Shown piece by piece: positions 47,367 to 55,770 of a stretch of DNA of 64,000 nt. Numbering within the stretch: position 1 is the stretch's first letter; every line of letters starts with the position of its first letter. Position numbers and translations under genes: made by a program. The notes beneath the pieces are model-generated. The model saw nothing but the letters and a program-made list of their open reading frames with translations, ran no database searches and was not told the origin of the DNA. The stretch covers positions 62,001 through 126,000 of the forward strand of contig CAVZFB010000016.1 in NCBI GenBank assembly GCA_963774345.1, in the 5' to 3' direction. The DNA comes from AP-15 sp963774345. Its GTDB lineage: Bacteria; Pseudomonadota; Alphaproteobacteria; ATCC43930; CGMCC-115725.

Positions 47367-47789
47367 CTAGGGTTGGATGTCGATCGCCGAGAAGAAGAAG
47401 GCAATCTCCCGCGCCGCATTTTCGGGAGAATCGGAGCCATGCACGGAATTCGCCTCGATCGACTTGGCGAAATCCTTGCGGATCGTGCCAGACGCGGCCG
47501 CGGCCGGATCGGTAGCGCCCATGATTTCCCGGCTCAGCGCCACCGCATCTGGTCCCTCGATCACCTGGACGACGATCGGGCCCGAAATCATGAAGGCGAC
47601 GAGCCCGCGATAAAACGGCCGCTCGGCGTGGACCTCGTAAAAGCTCTCGGCCTGCGCTTCGGTCAGCCTGATGCGCTTCTGGGCGACGATGCGCAGCCCG
47701 CGGCGCTCGAAGCGATCGTTGATCGCCCCGGTCAAATTGCGCCGCGTCGCGTCCGGCTTGAGGATCGACAGCGTCCGTTCGATGGCCAT
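47367..47789 (-). CDS. ndk: Nucleoside diphosphate kinase
   Basis: Ndk transfers the gamma phosphate of ATP to nucleoside diphosphates through a phosphohistidine. The 140-residue length is standard when the start is ATG 47789 (MAIERTLSILKPDATRRN). The catalytic His is in EANSVHGSDSPENAAREIAF near residue 117. The segment ISGPIVVQVIEGPDAVALSR is also conserved. The gene appears intact. Its stop is followed at once by the GTG of the O-antigen-ligase-like gene, which suggests co-transcription. Confidence 0.97.
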   Translation of the reverse strand: MAIERTLSILKPDATRRNLTGAINDRFERRGLRIVAQKRIRLTEAQAESFYEVHAERPFYRGLVAFMISGPIVVQVIEGPDAVALSREIMGATDPAAAASGTIRKDFAKSIEANSVHGSDSPENAAREIAFFFSAIDIQP

Positions 47790-47993
47790 CGGCACCTTCA
47801 CGATCGACGAGAAGCCGCGGGGTTATAGCTTCCGCCGGCGTCGTCGGCAATCCGCGGCGCGCCAGTGGGGTACTGCCTCAGTTCGAACTTCGGCTTCGGC
47901 TGGTAAGCGGTCCCTAGCGGCGACCCACGTGAGTGACCGGGTTGCGCCGGACGCGGCCACTCGTCACGACGGCCTGATGCCACTTTGCGCAGT

Positions 47994-48025
47994 ATTTTTC
48001 TTCGTGTATCTTCATAAAGAAAAAT
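47994..48025. promoter_or_regulatory. AT-rich 9-bp inverted repeat upstream of the binding-protein gene
   Basis: ATTTTTCTT (47994-48002) is the exact complement of AAGAAAAAT (48017-48025), with a 14-nt spacer. It lies 54 bp before the start at 48079 in otherwise GC-rich DNA. It could be an operator for a sugar-responsive repressor or an RNA hairpin in the leader. Confidence 0.4.
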
Positions 48026-48078
48026 CGGAACAAACACGCCCCAGCATCATGGGCGGCGCGAACAGGAAGGAACCCCAA

Positions 48079-49449
48079 ATGACGCAGATCACCAGACGTA
48101 TGGTGCTTCGCAACTCCCTGGCGGTCGCCGCAGCGGGGTCGCTCGCGCGCCCATTCATCGCCAATGCCGCGGCCTCGACCGCGACTGTGTGGTGGACCCA
48201 GGGCTTTGTCCCGGAAGAGGACGCAGCCTTTAAGAAGCTCGTCGCCGACTATCAGAAACAGAGCGGTAACACGATCGATTTCAGCCTGATCCCGTTCGCG
48301 CCGTTGAACCAGAAGACCGTCTCGGCGCTGACCAGCGGCGATGTGCCTGACCTAATCGACATCAACACTGACGTTCTCGTGCCGCAGAACGCCTGGAGCG
48401 ACAAGATGGTCGACGTCAGCGACGTCGTCGACACGCAGAAGGACGCGTACCACCCCACGGTCTATCTGGCGACGCAGTACTACAACAACGTGGCGAAGAA
48501 GCGCGGCATCTACATAGTGCCGTACAAGACTGCGGTTGTCCCGTTCCACGTCTGGAATTCGCTGGTGGAAAAGGCTGGCTTCAAGTTGTCCGACGCACCA
48601 AAGACATGGGATGCGTTCTGGGATTTCTTCACGCCGATGCAGGCCAAGTTGCGCGATGCCGGCATGCGCAACGTTTACGCGCTTGGCATGCAATGCACCA
48701 CGACCGGTCCGAACGATGGCAACAACTTGTTCAACCATTTCCTGATTGCCAATGGCGGCAACGGCATCGTCACCAAGGACGGCAAGGTCCATCTCGACGA
48801 TCCGCAGGTCAAGGAAGCCGCGATCAAGGCGATCACATCCATTACCAAGACCTACAAGGACGGCTACGTGCCACCGGGCGCGCTAAGTTGGAACGACGCC
48901 GACGACAACAACGCCTTCCACTCCAAACTGTTCGTCATGGATTTCGACGGCACGATCTCGACCGAGGTCGCGATCAAGGACCCGGCCGAGCGCGACCAGG
49001 TCACGACCATGGGGCTACCGCTCGGTAACGATGGCAAACCCATTCCGGCGCAACTCGGGATCGCCGCCGCGGTCATCCCGAAGGGCGCGAAGAACATCGA
49101 TGTCGCCAAGGATTTCATGAAGTACGTGATCCAGCCGCAGGTGACGAACAACTACCTGAAGCAGGGACTCGGCCGCTTTCTCCCGGCGGTGCCCTCGCTG
49201 GTCAAGAGCGATCCGTTTTGGCTCGGCCACCCGCAGCGCAGGGCCTATACGACAGAAGCGTTGTTGACCGACACCGTGCCCAACTACCCGGTCTTCAACC
49301 CGGGCTGGGCGGAAGTCAACGCCCAACAGGTTTGGGGCTCGGCCGAGGCGGACGTCATCCGCAACGGCATCGACCCCAAGGCGGCCACTGAAGCCGCCTT
49401 CAGAAAGGTCGAGGCGATCGCAGCAAAATACCCGATCGTTCAGAGCTGA
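48079..49449 (+). CDS. ABC transporter substrate-binding protein, sugar type (family 1), orphan
   Basis: A periplasmic solute-binding protein of about 456 residues from the carbohydrate (CUT1-like) class. The N-terminus TRRMVLRNSLAVAAAGSLAR has a twin-arginine-like signal. The mature part begins ATVWWTQGFVPEEDAAFKKL and has SALTSGDVPDLIDINTDV and the usual KDFMKYVIQPQV near the end. I chose ATG 48079 because AGGAAGG lies 9-15 nt upstream; the open frame runs from 47671 but the earlier part is a shadow of ndk. No permease or ATPase gene is next to it, so the rest of the transporter must lie elsewhere. Its substrate cannot be stated; the AT-rich leader suggests separate control. Confidence 0.92.
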   Translation: MTQITRRMVLRNSLAVAAAGSLARPFIANAAASTATVWWTQGFVPEEDAAFKKLVADYQKQSGNTIDFSLIPFAPLNQKTVSALTSGDVPDLIDINTDVLVPQNAWSDKMVDVSDVVDTQKDAYHPTVYLATQYYNNVAKKRGIYIVPYKTAVVPFHVWNSLVEKAGFKLSDAPKTWDAFWDFFTPMQAKLRDAGMRNVYALGMQCTTTGPNDGNNLFNHFLIANGGNGIVTKDGKVHLDDPQVKEAAIKAITSITKTYKDGYVPPGALSWNDADDNNAFHSKLFVMDFDGTISTEVAIKDPAERDQVTTMGLPLGNDGKPIPAQLGIAAAVIPKGAKNIDVAKDFMKYVIQPQVTNNYLKQGLGRFLPAVPSLVKSDPFWLGHPQRRAYTTEALLTDTVPNYPVFNPGWAEVNAQQVWGSAEADVIRNGIDPKAATEAAFRKVEAIAAKYPIVQS

Positions 49450-49489
49450 AGGGGGGGGCCCATCGCGTCGGTAGTTGACGTCAGGCGGC

Positions 49490-49535
49490 CCATCGCAAAG
49501 CTCCGCGCGAGGGGGCTTCGGCAGCTTTGCGATGG
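49490..49535. terminator. Strong hairpin between convergent binding-protein and holC genes
   Basis: CCATCGCAAAGCT (49490-49502) pairs perfectly with AGCTTTGCGATGG (49523-49535), a 13-bp stem with a 20-nt loop. It can act for both converging genes. There is no long T-run, so termination may need Rho or work as an RNA stabiliser. A shorter related copy, GCCCATCGCG, lies just upstream. Confidence 0.55.
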
Positions 49536-49579
49536 AAGCGAAAATCTCAAACTGAGGCACTACCTGCGTGGGCTGCCAA

Positions 49580-50026
49580 TTATCCGCGGCGCTCCCATCC
49601 CGCTGTGGTCTGTTGCCAATAGGTCAAAACGTGACCCGCCTCGCGGGCGCGGCGCCAGCGCTCGCGCGCGGCTTCGACCGCGCTGTCGTCATTGCCGTCG
49701 AACATGTCGGCGCAGCGGGCAAAGGACGACAGATCGCTGGCCTCGACACCGTCGACCAGCACCAGCATTGTCGCCTGGTTGGGGTTTTCGTCACGGTCTG
49801 CGAGCCAAATCGGCTGGATCGCTGCATTGCCGTCGCGGGCCGAACCGTGCGGCAAAAAACTTGCTTCCTCGTAAGTCCATAATACGGCGTCGAGTTGCGC
49901 CACGCGCTCGGCCGAGCCCGCTCTGACGACGATCGGATGGCCTTCCGCGCGGGCCCGCTCAAGAAGCTTAGGTAGCGCTCGCTCGAGCGGCGTGGACAGC
50001 AGGTGGTAAAAGCCGATCTCGGCCAA
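49580..50026 (-). CDS. holC: DNA polymerase III subunit chi
   Basis: The chi subunit links the clamp-loader complex to single-strand binding protein at the replication fork. The 148-residue sequence begins LAEIGFYHLLSTPLERALPK and has the family features RAEGHPIVVRAGSAERVAQL, LDAVLWTYEEASFLPHG and DGNAAIQPIWLADRDENPNQ. I chose the TTG at 50026, which lies 5 nt after the pepA stop; there is no ATG at the N-terminal end of the family match. The open frame extends upstream only as a pepA shadow. Order pepA-holC is common in proteobacteria. Confidence 0.93.
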   Translation of the reverse strand: MAEIGFYHLLSTPLERALPKLLERARAEGHPIVVRAGSAERVAQLDAVLWTYEEASFLPHGSARDGNAAIQPIWLADRDENPNQATMLVLVDGVEASDLSSFARCADMFDGNDDSAVEAARERWRRAREAGHVLTYWQQTTAGWERRG

Positions 50027-50031
50027 CGCTC

Positions 50032-51540
50032 TTAGTCTTTCTCGTAATGCTGAGCCACAAAGCGGTCGAGCAGCCGCACGCCAAACGCCGTCGCACCCTT
50101 GGGCACGGTTGCGGCGTCCTTGCTCGACCATGCCATGCCGGCGATATCGAGATGCGCCCACGGGACTTTGTCGACGAAGCGCTGCAGGAACTGCGCAGCG
50201 GTGATGCTGCCGGCGGCGCGTCCGCCGCCGATGTTCTTGACGTCGGCGGCGTCACTGTCCATCTCGCGGTCGTAGCTGTCGGCGAGCGGCAGACGCCAGA
50301 CCTCCTCGCCGACCGCCTTGCCGGCTTCGGTCAGCCGCGCCGCCAGCTCGTCGTCATTGGCGAAAAGCCCCGCGCGGTGGTGCCCGAGCGCCACGATGAT
50401 GGCGCCGGTCAGGGTCGCGAGGTCGATCATCAGCCGTGGCTTGAAGCGGTGCTGGCAATACCACATGGCGTCGGCCAGGACGAGCCGGCCCTCGGCGTCG
50501 GTATTCAGGACCTCGATCGTCTGGCCCGACATCGAGGTGACGATGTCGCCCGGGCGCTGTGCTGTGCCCGACGGCATGTTCTCGACCAGACCGACGACGC
50601 CGACCGCGTTGACCTTGGCTTTGCGCGCGGCGAGCAGCCGCAGCAGGCCGATGACCACCGCCGAGCCCGCCATGTCCCATTTCATGTCGCCCATGCCGGC
50701 GGCCGGCTTGATCGAGATGCCGCCGGTGTCGAAGGTGACGCCCTTGCCGATAAAGGCAAGCGGCGCGCCGTGCTTGCCCTCGTCGCCGGCGCCGCGCCAT
50801 TCCATGACGACGAGTCGCGGCGGCCTGGCGCTGCCTTGCGCTACGCCGAGCAGCGCGCCCATTCCCAGCTTCCGCATGGCCTTTTCGTCGAGAACCTCGA
50901 CCTTAACGCCGAGTTCCCCGAGCGTTCGCGCCTGGTCGGCGAGCGTCTCGGGATAAATCACATTAGCCGGCTCCGAGACGAGGTCGCGGGTAAAAAACAC
51001 TGCCTCCACCGTCTTTTCGAGCGGGCGATAGGCCCGCTTCGCTGCGCTCGCCTGATCTGTCGACACGGTCAGCCGGTCCAGGGAGGGTTTCTGTTCGGGC
51101 TTCTGCTTCGTCTTGTATTTATCGAAGCGATAGGATCGCAGCTGCGCGCCAAAGGCCAATTCGGCCGCCGCCTCGGCAGCGCCGATCGGCGCCTCGTCGG
51201 CGACCTCGACTGCGACTGTCGCCTCGGTCTCACCCGCGCCGTTCAAATGCGCGGTCAGTGCCCCGCCCAGTTCTTCGAAGACCCTTGCGTCGGCCTTTTC
51301 GGGCTTGCCGAGCCCGGCAAGGATGATTCGGCTCAGCGCCAGGTTTGCCGGCGCCACGATCGGCAGCAGCTCGCCCTTTTTGCCGCTAAAGCGCGCGGCC
51401 TGGGCGAGCGCGCGACCAATCGCACCTCCGGTCGCATCGTCGAGCCGACGGGCGGCCGGCGTCAAAATCCGCTCCTCCCATATTCCGGCGACCGCAGCGC
51501 CGGAATGGGGCAGGTCCGGCTCGGCAAAGCTGATTTTCAT
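50032..51540 (-). CDS. pepA: Leucyl aminopeptidase (M17)
   Basis: PepA is a di-zinc or di-manganese aminopeptidase that frees N-terminal residues; in some bacteria it also binds DNA. The 502-residue form has the M17 catalytic block FIGKGVTFDTGGISIKPAAG with the Lys and Asp ligands, VENMPSGTAQRPGDIVTSMS, and the signature NTDAEGRLVLADAM. The C-terminus has WAHLDIAGMAWSSKDAATVP. I chose ATG 51540 (MKISFAEPDLPHSG); the open frame upstream is non-coding in character. The gene is intact and 5 nt ahead of the holC start. Confidence 0.97.
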   Translation of the reverse strand: MKISFAEPDLPHSGAAVAGIWEERILTPAARRLDDATGGAIGRALAQAARFSGKKGELLPIVAPANLALSRIILAGLGKPEKADARVFEELGGALTAHLNGAGETEATVAVEVADEAPIGAAEAAAELAFGAQLRSYRFDKYKTKQKPEQKPSLDRLTVSTDQASAAKRAYRPLEKTVEAVFFTRDLVSEPANVIYPETLADQARTLGELGVKVEVLDEKAMRKLGMGALLGVAQGSARPPRLVVMEWRGAGDEGKHGAPLAFIGKGVTFDTGGISIKPAAGMGDMKWDMAGSAVVIGLLRLLAARKAKVNAVGVVGLVENMPSGTAQRPGDIVTSMSGQTIEVLNTDAEGRLVLADAMWYCQHRFKPRLMIDLATLTGAIIVALGHHRAGLFANDDELAARLTEAGKAVGEEVWRLPLADSYDREMDSDAADVKNIGGGRAAGSITAAQFLQRFVDKVPWAHLDIAGMAWSSKDAATVPKGATAFGVRLLDRFVAQHYEKD

Positions 51541-51760
51541 CGCGTGACCTCGGGCTGTCGTCGCGCCGGCGCACGGCCGACCGCGGCATGGTGCGAACTT
51601 GGCCGATAGATATATTTGAGCGCGCCGGCCGGCGCCAGAGAGCAGCGAGCAACAACGTCGGTTCGCGCTGGGCAAGATCCGCGGCTTGGCTCGTGCGGGG
51701 CCTCGGAAGCATCGCCGGACGACCTCGAGGCGCGGCCCGTCGATTGGATCGAATAGCCGG

Positions 51761-53386
51761 CTAATTGTTCGCGGGACGCGGCAAGAGCACGGCGCGCGCC
51801 GCGTGTTGGGGGACGACCCAATAGAGTCGATAGGTTTCGATGATGATGCCGCCGGTTTCGCGTGCCGCCGTCCCGATCTCCGCGGCCGCACTCCACTCCC
51901 GCTCGCCGATGGGCGTGGCGCGATGCTCGGGTACCACCAGAATGCCGGTCATGCCGTCGACCGCCGCCGACGGCAAGTTGAAGCTCGACCACCGCCGCCC
52001 GACGGCGATCACCGGCGCGCCGGGGAGGGAGTTGCGAGCCAATTCGGCAGCCAGGCTATATTGGTCGGCTGCGACGAAACTCGCGCCGGTGCGGCGGCGC
52101 GAGTCTTCCACGGCGGCGGCAAGACTGCGCCAACCACCCATTTGCAGTGCGATGGGATCGAGCTTGGTCGGCAGCGACAGCGGCGCGAACGCCGCCTGAA
52201 CGTAGACGGCGCCGGTGATAAACAGGCCGAGCGCGATCGCCGGAATTCGCAGGCGGCGCCAGAACCGCCCGCTCAGTCCCGCCGCCGCGACTGCCGCGGC
52301 GGGATAGAGGATCGCGGGCCAATTCGCCTGGACCCGATCCCCGACCGCATGCTGAATGAACACCAGCGCGGGCAATAGGCTCAGGACTGCGAGCAAGGTC
52401 CAGGACGGATCGCGCTTGCGCCAAGCGGTACGCGTGGCGAGCGCGACGCCGGCGACGCAGAACAAAAAAACCAGCGGGGTGACAATGGCAATTTGGCCGC
52501 CCAAAAGTTCGAGCAGGTATCCCGGCGCCCGGCCCGGCGACCAGTGGGCGAACCGCCCGCCTTGTCTTACGAAGCTGCCCCATTCATGGGTGGCATTCCA
52601 CCACAGCACCGGCGTAACGATGACCAGCGCCACTGCCGCGCCGGCATAAGGCTCGGGCCGTCGCAGCCATGGTCGCCCCGCCGTCGCCACCCATGTCCCG
52701 ATGCCCAGCGCCAGCAGCATCGCGGTGTATTTGCTGATTGCGGCGAGCGCGACGAACAGGCCGACCACCAGCCACCAGACGCACGAGCCGCCGGCAATGA
52801 TTCGCGCCATTGCCCACATGGCGCATATCCAGAACAGCAGTAAGGGCGAATCGGGGGTCATGACGATCGCTCCGGCGCCGACCAGGAGCGTGGCGTTCAG
52901 CAGCAAGACCGCCATCATGCCGGCGTTCCGGCTGGGCAGCAGGCGGTCTGCCGCATCCCACAGCAGCACCGAACCGAGTGCGACGGAAAAGGGCCCGAGC
53001 AATCGGACGCCGAGCGCGGAGTCGCCGGCGAGCCAGGTTCCGGCGCGAATCCAAAACGCGACCATCGGCGGGTGATCGAAATAGCCCGCCGCCAACGCCC
53101 GCGACCAGATCCAATAATAGGCCTCGTCGGGCGCCAGCGGCAGCCAGGCGGCCAGCGCCAGCCGCGACATCGTCAGCAGCGCGAGCGCGGCCGCCACTGC
53201 GGCAATTGGCAAAACAGAACGGGTGGCCCAGGGGGCGAAACGCGCACGACCGACGCCGGCGCGCCCCGGTAATGCTGGCGCAGGCCGCTTGGTGAGCGGG
53301 TCGGCGGGAACCGGTGGCACGCCGGTTGCCTCCACCGATGACACGGTCGCCTCGGACGGTTCTGCGGAGAAATTTACCAATGCCAA
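51761..53386 (-). CDS. GT39-type membrane glycosyltransferase (ArnT/PMT-like)
   Basis: A 541-residue polytopic protein of the family that moves sugars from lipid-linked donors on the periplasmic side. The catalytic-loop region is WLPLAPDEAYYWIWSRALAA, followed by GYFDHPPMVAFWIRAGTWLA with acidic residues in the DE and DHPP motifs. TPDSPLLLFWICAMWAMARI and ALAAISKYTAMLLALGIGTW are further conserved membrane parts. The C-terminal 130 residues form a soluble domain. It could modify lipid A, O-antigen or proteins; the acceptor is unknown. It diverges from lptF across 131 bp, which fits envelope biogenesis. Confidence 0.92.
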   Translation of the reverse strand: MALVNFSAEPSEATVSSVEATGVPPVPADPLTKRPAPALPGRAGVGRARFAPWATRSVLPIAAVAAALALLTMSRLALAAWLPLAPDEAYYWIWSRALAAGYFDHPPMVAFWIRAGTWLAGDSALGVRLLGPFSVALGSVLLWDAADRLLPSRNAGMMAVLLLNATLLVGAGAIVMTPDSPLLLFWICAMWAMARIIAGGSCVWWLVVGLFVALAAISKYTAMLLALGIGTWVATAGRPWLRRPEPYAGAAVALVIVTPVLWWNATHEWGSFVRQGGRFAHWSPGRAPGYLLELLGGQIAIVTPLVFLFCVAGVALATRTAWRKRDPSWTLLAVLSLLPALVFIQHAVGDRVQANWPAILYPAAAVAAAGLSGRFWRRLRIPAIALGLFITGAVYVQAAFAPLSLPTKLDPIALQMGGWRSLAAAVEDSRRRTGASFVAADQYSLAAELARNSLPGAPVIAVGRRWSSFNLPSAAVDGMTGILVVPEHRATPIGEREWSAAAEIGTAARETGGIIIETYRLYWVVPQHAARAVLLPRPANN

Positions 53387-53416
53387 GAAATTCCCCCGGT
53401 CACGTTTCGAACGAAT

Positions 53417-53428
53417 CGCCTATAGGCG
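53417..53428. promoter_or_regulatory. Perfect 12-bp palindrome in the GT39/lptF divergent region
   Basis: CGCCTATAGGCG is fully self-complementary and lies in the 131-bp region between the two divergent genes. It may be an operator or part of a promoter. Confidence 0.3.
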
Positions 53429-53517
53429 GCGCGGCTTACCGCGACTGAGGGCGGGGTCGATGGGACGCGGAGATGGCCCTGGCCGGCCTCGGGTGGCCTC
53501 CCTATGATCGCGCGACG

Positions 53518-54642
53518 ATGACGACCCTTACCCGCTACATACTACGACAGTGTTTTGGCGTCATGGTTTTCGTGACTGCCGCTCTCAGCGCCGCGGTCTG
53601 GCTCTCCCAGTCGCTCACATTGATCGACCTGATCGTCAATCGCGGTTTGTCAGTCGATGTTTTCCTTTACCTGGCCGTCTTGATTCTGCCCCGCTTTATC
53701 GACATCGTGCTGCCGATCGGCGTCTTTATCGCCGTGCTTTTCACCTTCAACCGATTGAGCACGGAGAGTGAGCTCGTGGTCATGCGCGCGGCGGGGTTGA
53801 GCCCGTTGACGCTGGCCAAGCCGGTGCTGATCCTGGCGGCGATAGCCTTTGTCTTTCTGATGAGCCTGTCGGCCTACCTCCTGCCGGTGGCTGACCGGGC
53901 GTTCAGGGATGTGCAGTTCGAAATCCGCAATCGCTTTATCTCGAGCCTGATCCAGGAGGGCACCTTCACCACGGTCTCAGACAAGCTGACTTTCTATATC
54001 CGCAGCCGCGAGGCCAATGGCGATGTCGCCGGTCTCTTGATCAACGACATCCGCGACCCACAGCGCCCGGTCACGATCCTCGCCGAGACGGCTGCTTTTG
54101 TCGATACGCCGACCGGCCCCCGCATTGTCATGGTAAATGGTAACCGCCAGCAATTCGACCCCCAGACCCGTAAGCTTTCGATCCTGACCTTCGCGCGCTA
54201 CACGCTCGACCTCGACACGTTGCAGGATCCTTCGGTCGTCCGGCTGCGCTTGGCGCAGGAGCGGTTTCTCCCTGATCTGTTCTTTCCGCCTAAGGAATTG
54301 GATCCCTTCCTGCGCCACAGCTTTATCATGGAGGGTCACCAGCGCATCCTGGTCCCACTCTCTGTGTTCAGTTTTGCGCTGATCCCGCTCGCCTGCCTAT
54401 TGCCCGGGGAATTCAACCGCAGAGGTCAGGTCAGACGCGTCATTCTCGCAATTGCCGCGGCGTTTTTGTTCCAAACGACCGCCCTCGGCGTCAACGACCT
54501 CGCCGGCCGCTTTGCTCCGGCGATCCCGCTGATGTACGCGATCGATTTGTTGCCGTTCGCCGTCGGTATCGCAAGCTTGCTTTCCGAACGGCTCCGGTTC
54601 GGCTGGCGCTGGCCGCCGCTCGCCGAAATCAGCGCGCGCTGA
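53518..54642 (+). CDS. lptF: LPS export permease LptF
   Basis: LptF and LptG form the inner-membrane part of the LptB2FG transporter that extracts LPS from the inner membrane. The 374-residue protein has membrane helices at the N-terminus (MTTLTRYILRQCFGVMVFVT), around ILPRFIDIVLPIGVFIAVLF, and at the C-terminus, with a periplasmic beta-jellyroll in the middle (DKLTFYIRSREANGDVAGLL). STESELVVMRAAGLSPLTLA is the conserved coupling-helix region. I chose ATG 53518; the frame is open from 53473. It is followed 12 nt later by lptG. Confidence 0.95.
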   Translation: MTTLTRYILRQCFGVMVFVTAALSAAVWLSQSLTLIDLIVNRGLSVDVFLYLAVLILPRFIDIVLPIGVFIAVLFTFNRLSTESELVVMRAAGLSPLTLAKPVLILAAIAFVFLMSLSAYLLPVADRAFRDVQFEIRNRFISSLIQEGTFTTVSDKLTFYIRSREANGDVAGLLINDIRDPQRPVTILAETAAFVDTPTGPRIVMVNGNRQQFDPQTRKLSILTFARYTLDLDTLQDPSVVRLRLAQERFLPDLFFPPKELDPFLRHSFIMEGHQRILVPLSVFSFALIPLACLLPGEFNRRGQVRRVILAIAAAFLFQTTALGVNDLAGRFAPAIPLMYAIDLLPFAVGIASLLSERLRFGWRWPPLAEISAR

Positions 54643-54654
54643 GACCCGGGGGAT

Positions 54655-55770
54655 GTGAAAGGGCGATTGCCGGTGCAGCTCGCAAAGACCCTGTCCGCCT
54701 ATATCGCCCGTCAGTTTTTTGGGTGGTTCTGCTGTGTTTTCGGGGCGATGGCGATCATCACCTTTCTGGCCGACTACGTCGAGCTGCTTCGCCGCGGCGG
54801 ATCGAGGGTACAGGCGACCCTGGGGGTGCTGTTCGAGATGGCGATCCTGCAGTCGCCCCAGACCGCGCAGGAGGTACTGCCCTTTGCCGTTCTGTTCGGC
54901 ACAATTCTCGCCTTCTGGCGGCTGACTCGCAACAATGAGCTCGTGGTGGCGCGCGCGGCAGGGGTCTCAGTCTGGCAATTTCTGACCCCGGCAGTGCTGG
55001 TGGCGCTGCTCGTCGGCATTTTCGCGGTGACGGTTTTCAATCCGATCGCCTCAGTTGCGCAGGCGGCCTTTGAAAGGCTCGAAAGCCGCATCCTGCATTA
55101 CGAGTTTGACGAGCCGTCGTTGTCGAACGCGGGTTTGTGGCTGCGCCAGAGCGACGAGGCCGGCAACCAGATCATCATTCATGCCGGCAAGCTGGCCGCG
55201 CCGAATCTGGCGCTGGACAACGTCACGCTGTTTTTTTTCAACGATCTGACCCAATTTACCTCGCGCATCGACGCGCGCACGGCACGGCTCGAAACCGGCG
55301 ACTGGCTGATCGAGGATGGTACCCGCTGGCTGCCCGACCAGCCGCCCCAGCCCTTGCCCCGGTGGCACCTGCCGACTCAGCTGACGCCGCGCAAGATCGC
55401 GGAGAGCTTCGCCTCCCCGGATACCATGTCGTTTTGGGAATTGCCGAGCTTCATCGCGCTGCTCGAGCAATCGGGCTTTCCGGCGCAGCGCCACCGCCTG
55501 CATTACAACGTTTTGCTCGCCCGTCCGTTTTTGTTGTGCGCGATGGTTCTGGTCGCTGCGACCTTCAGCCTGCGCATGCAGCGGCGCGGCGGCGCCATCG
55601 CGATGATCGTCGGCGGCGTCGTCGCCGGGTTTCTACTATACGTCCTGTCGGACGTCGTCTTCGCCCTCGGAATCTCGGCAAAGGTGCCTGTTGTGCTCGC
55701 CGCCTGGACCCCGACCGGGATCAGTCTGATCTTCGGCGCCTCCATGCTGCTCCATTTGGAAGACGGCTGA
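54655..55770 (+). CDS. lptG: LPS export permease LptG
   Basis: Partner of LptF in LPS extraction. The 371-residue protein repeats the same plan: N-terminal helices (LSAYIARQFFGWFCCVFGAM), the coupling region TRNNELVVARAAGVSVWQFL, a periplasmic jellyroll with GNQIIIHAGKLA, and C-terminal helices. The start appears to be GTG 54655 (or a close in-frame codon), since no ATG fits the family N-terminus. The stop overlaps the lptD ATG by 1 nt (TGATG), so the two are tightly coupled. Confidence 0.95.
   Translation: MKGRLPVQLAKTLSAYIARQFFGWFCCVFGAMAIITFLADYVELLRRGGSRVQATLGVLFEMAILQSPQTAQEVLPFAVLFGTILAFWRLTRNNELVVARAAGVSVWQFLTPAVLVALLVGIFAVTVFNPIASVAQAAFERLESRILHYEFDEPSLSNAGLWLRQSDEAGNQIIIHAGKLAAPNLALDNVTLFFFNDLTQFTSRIDARTARLETGDWLIEDGTRWLPDQPPQPLPRWHLPTQLTPRKIAESFASPDTMSFWELPSFIALLEQSGFPAQRHRLHYNVLLARPFLLCAMVLVAATFSLRMQRRGGAIAMIVGGVVAGFLLYVLSDVVFALGISAKVPVVLAAWTPTGISLIFGASMLLHLEDG

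Noticed and set aside
50047..51609. A 520-codon plus-strand frame opposite pepA
   Set aside because: It is antisense to intact pepA and has no recognisable domain.
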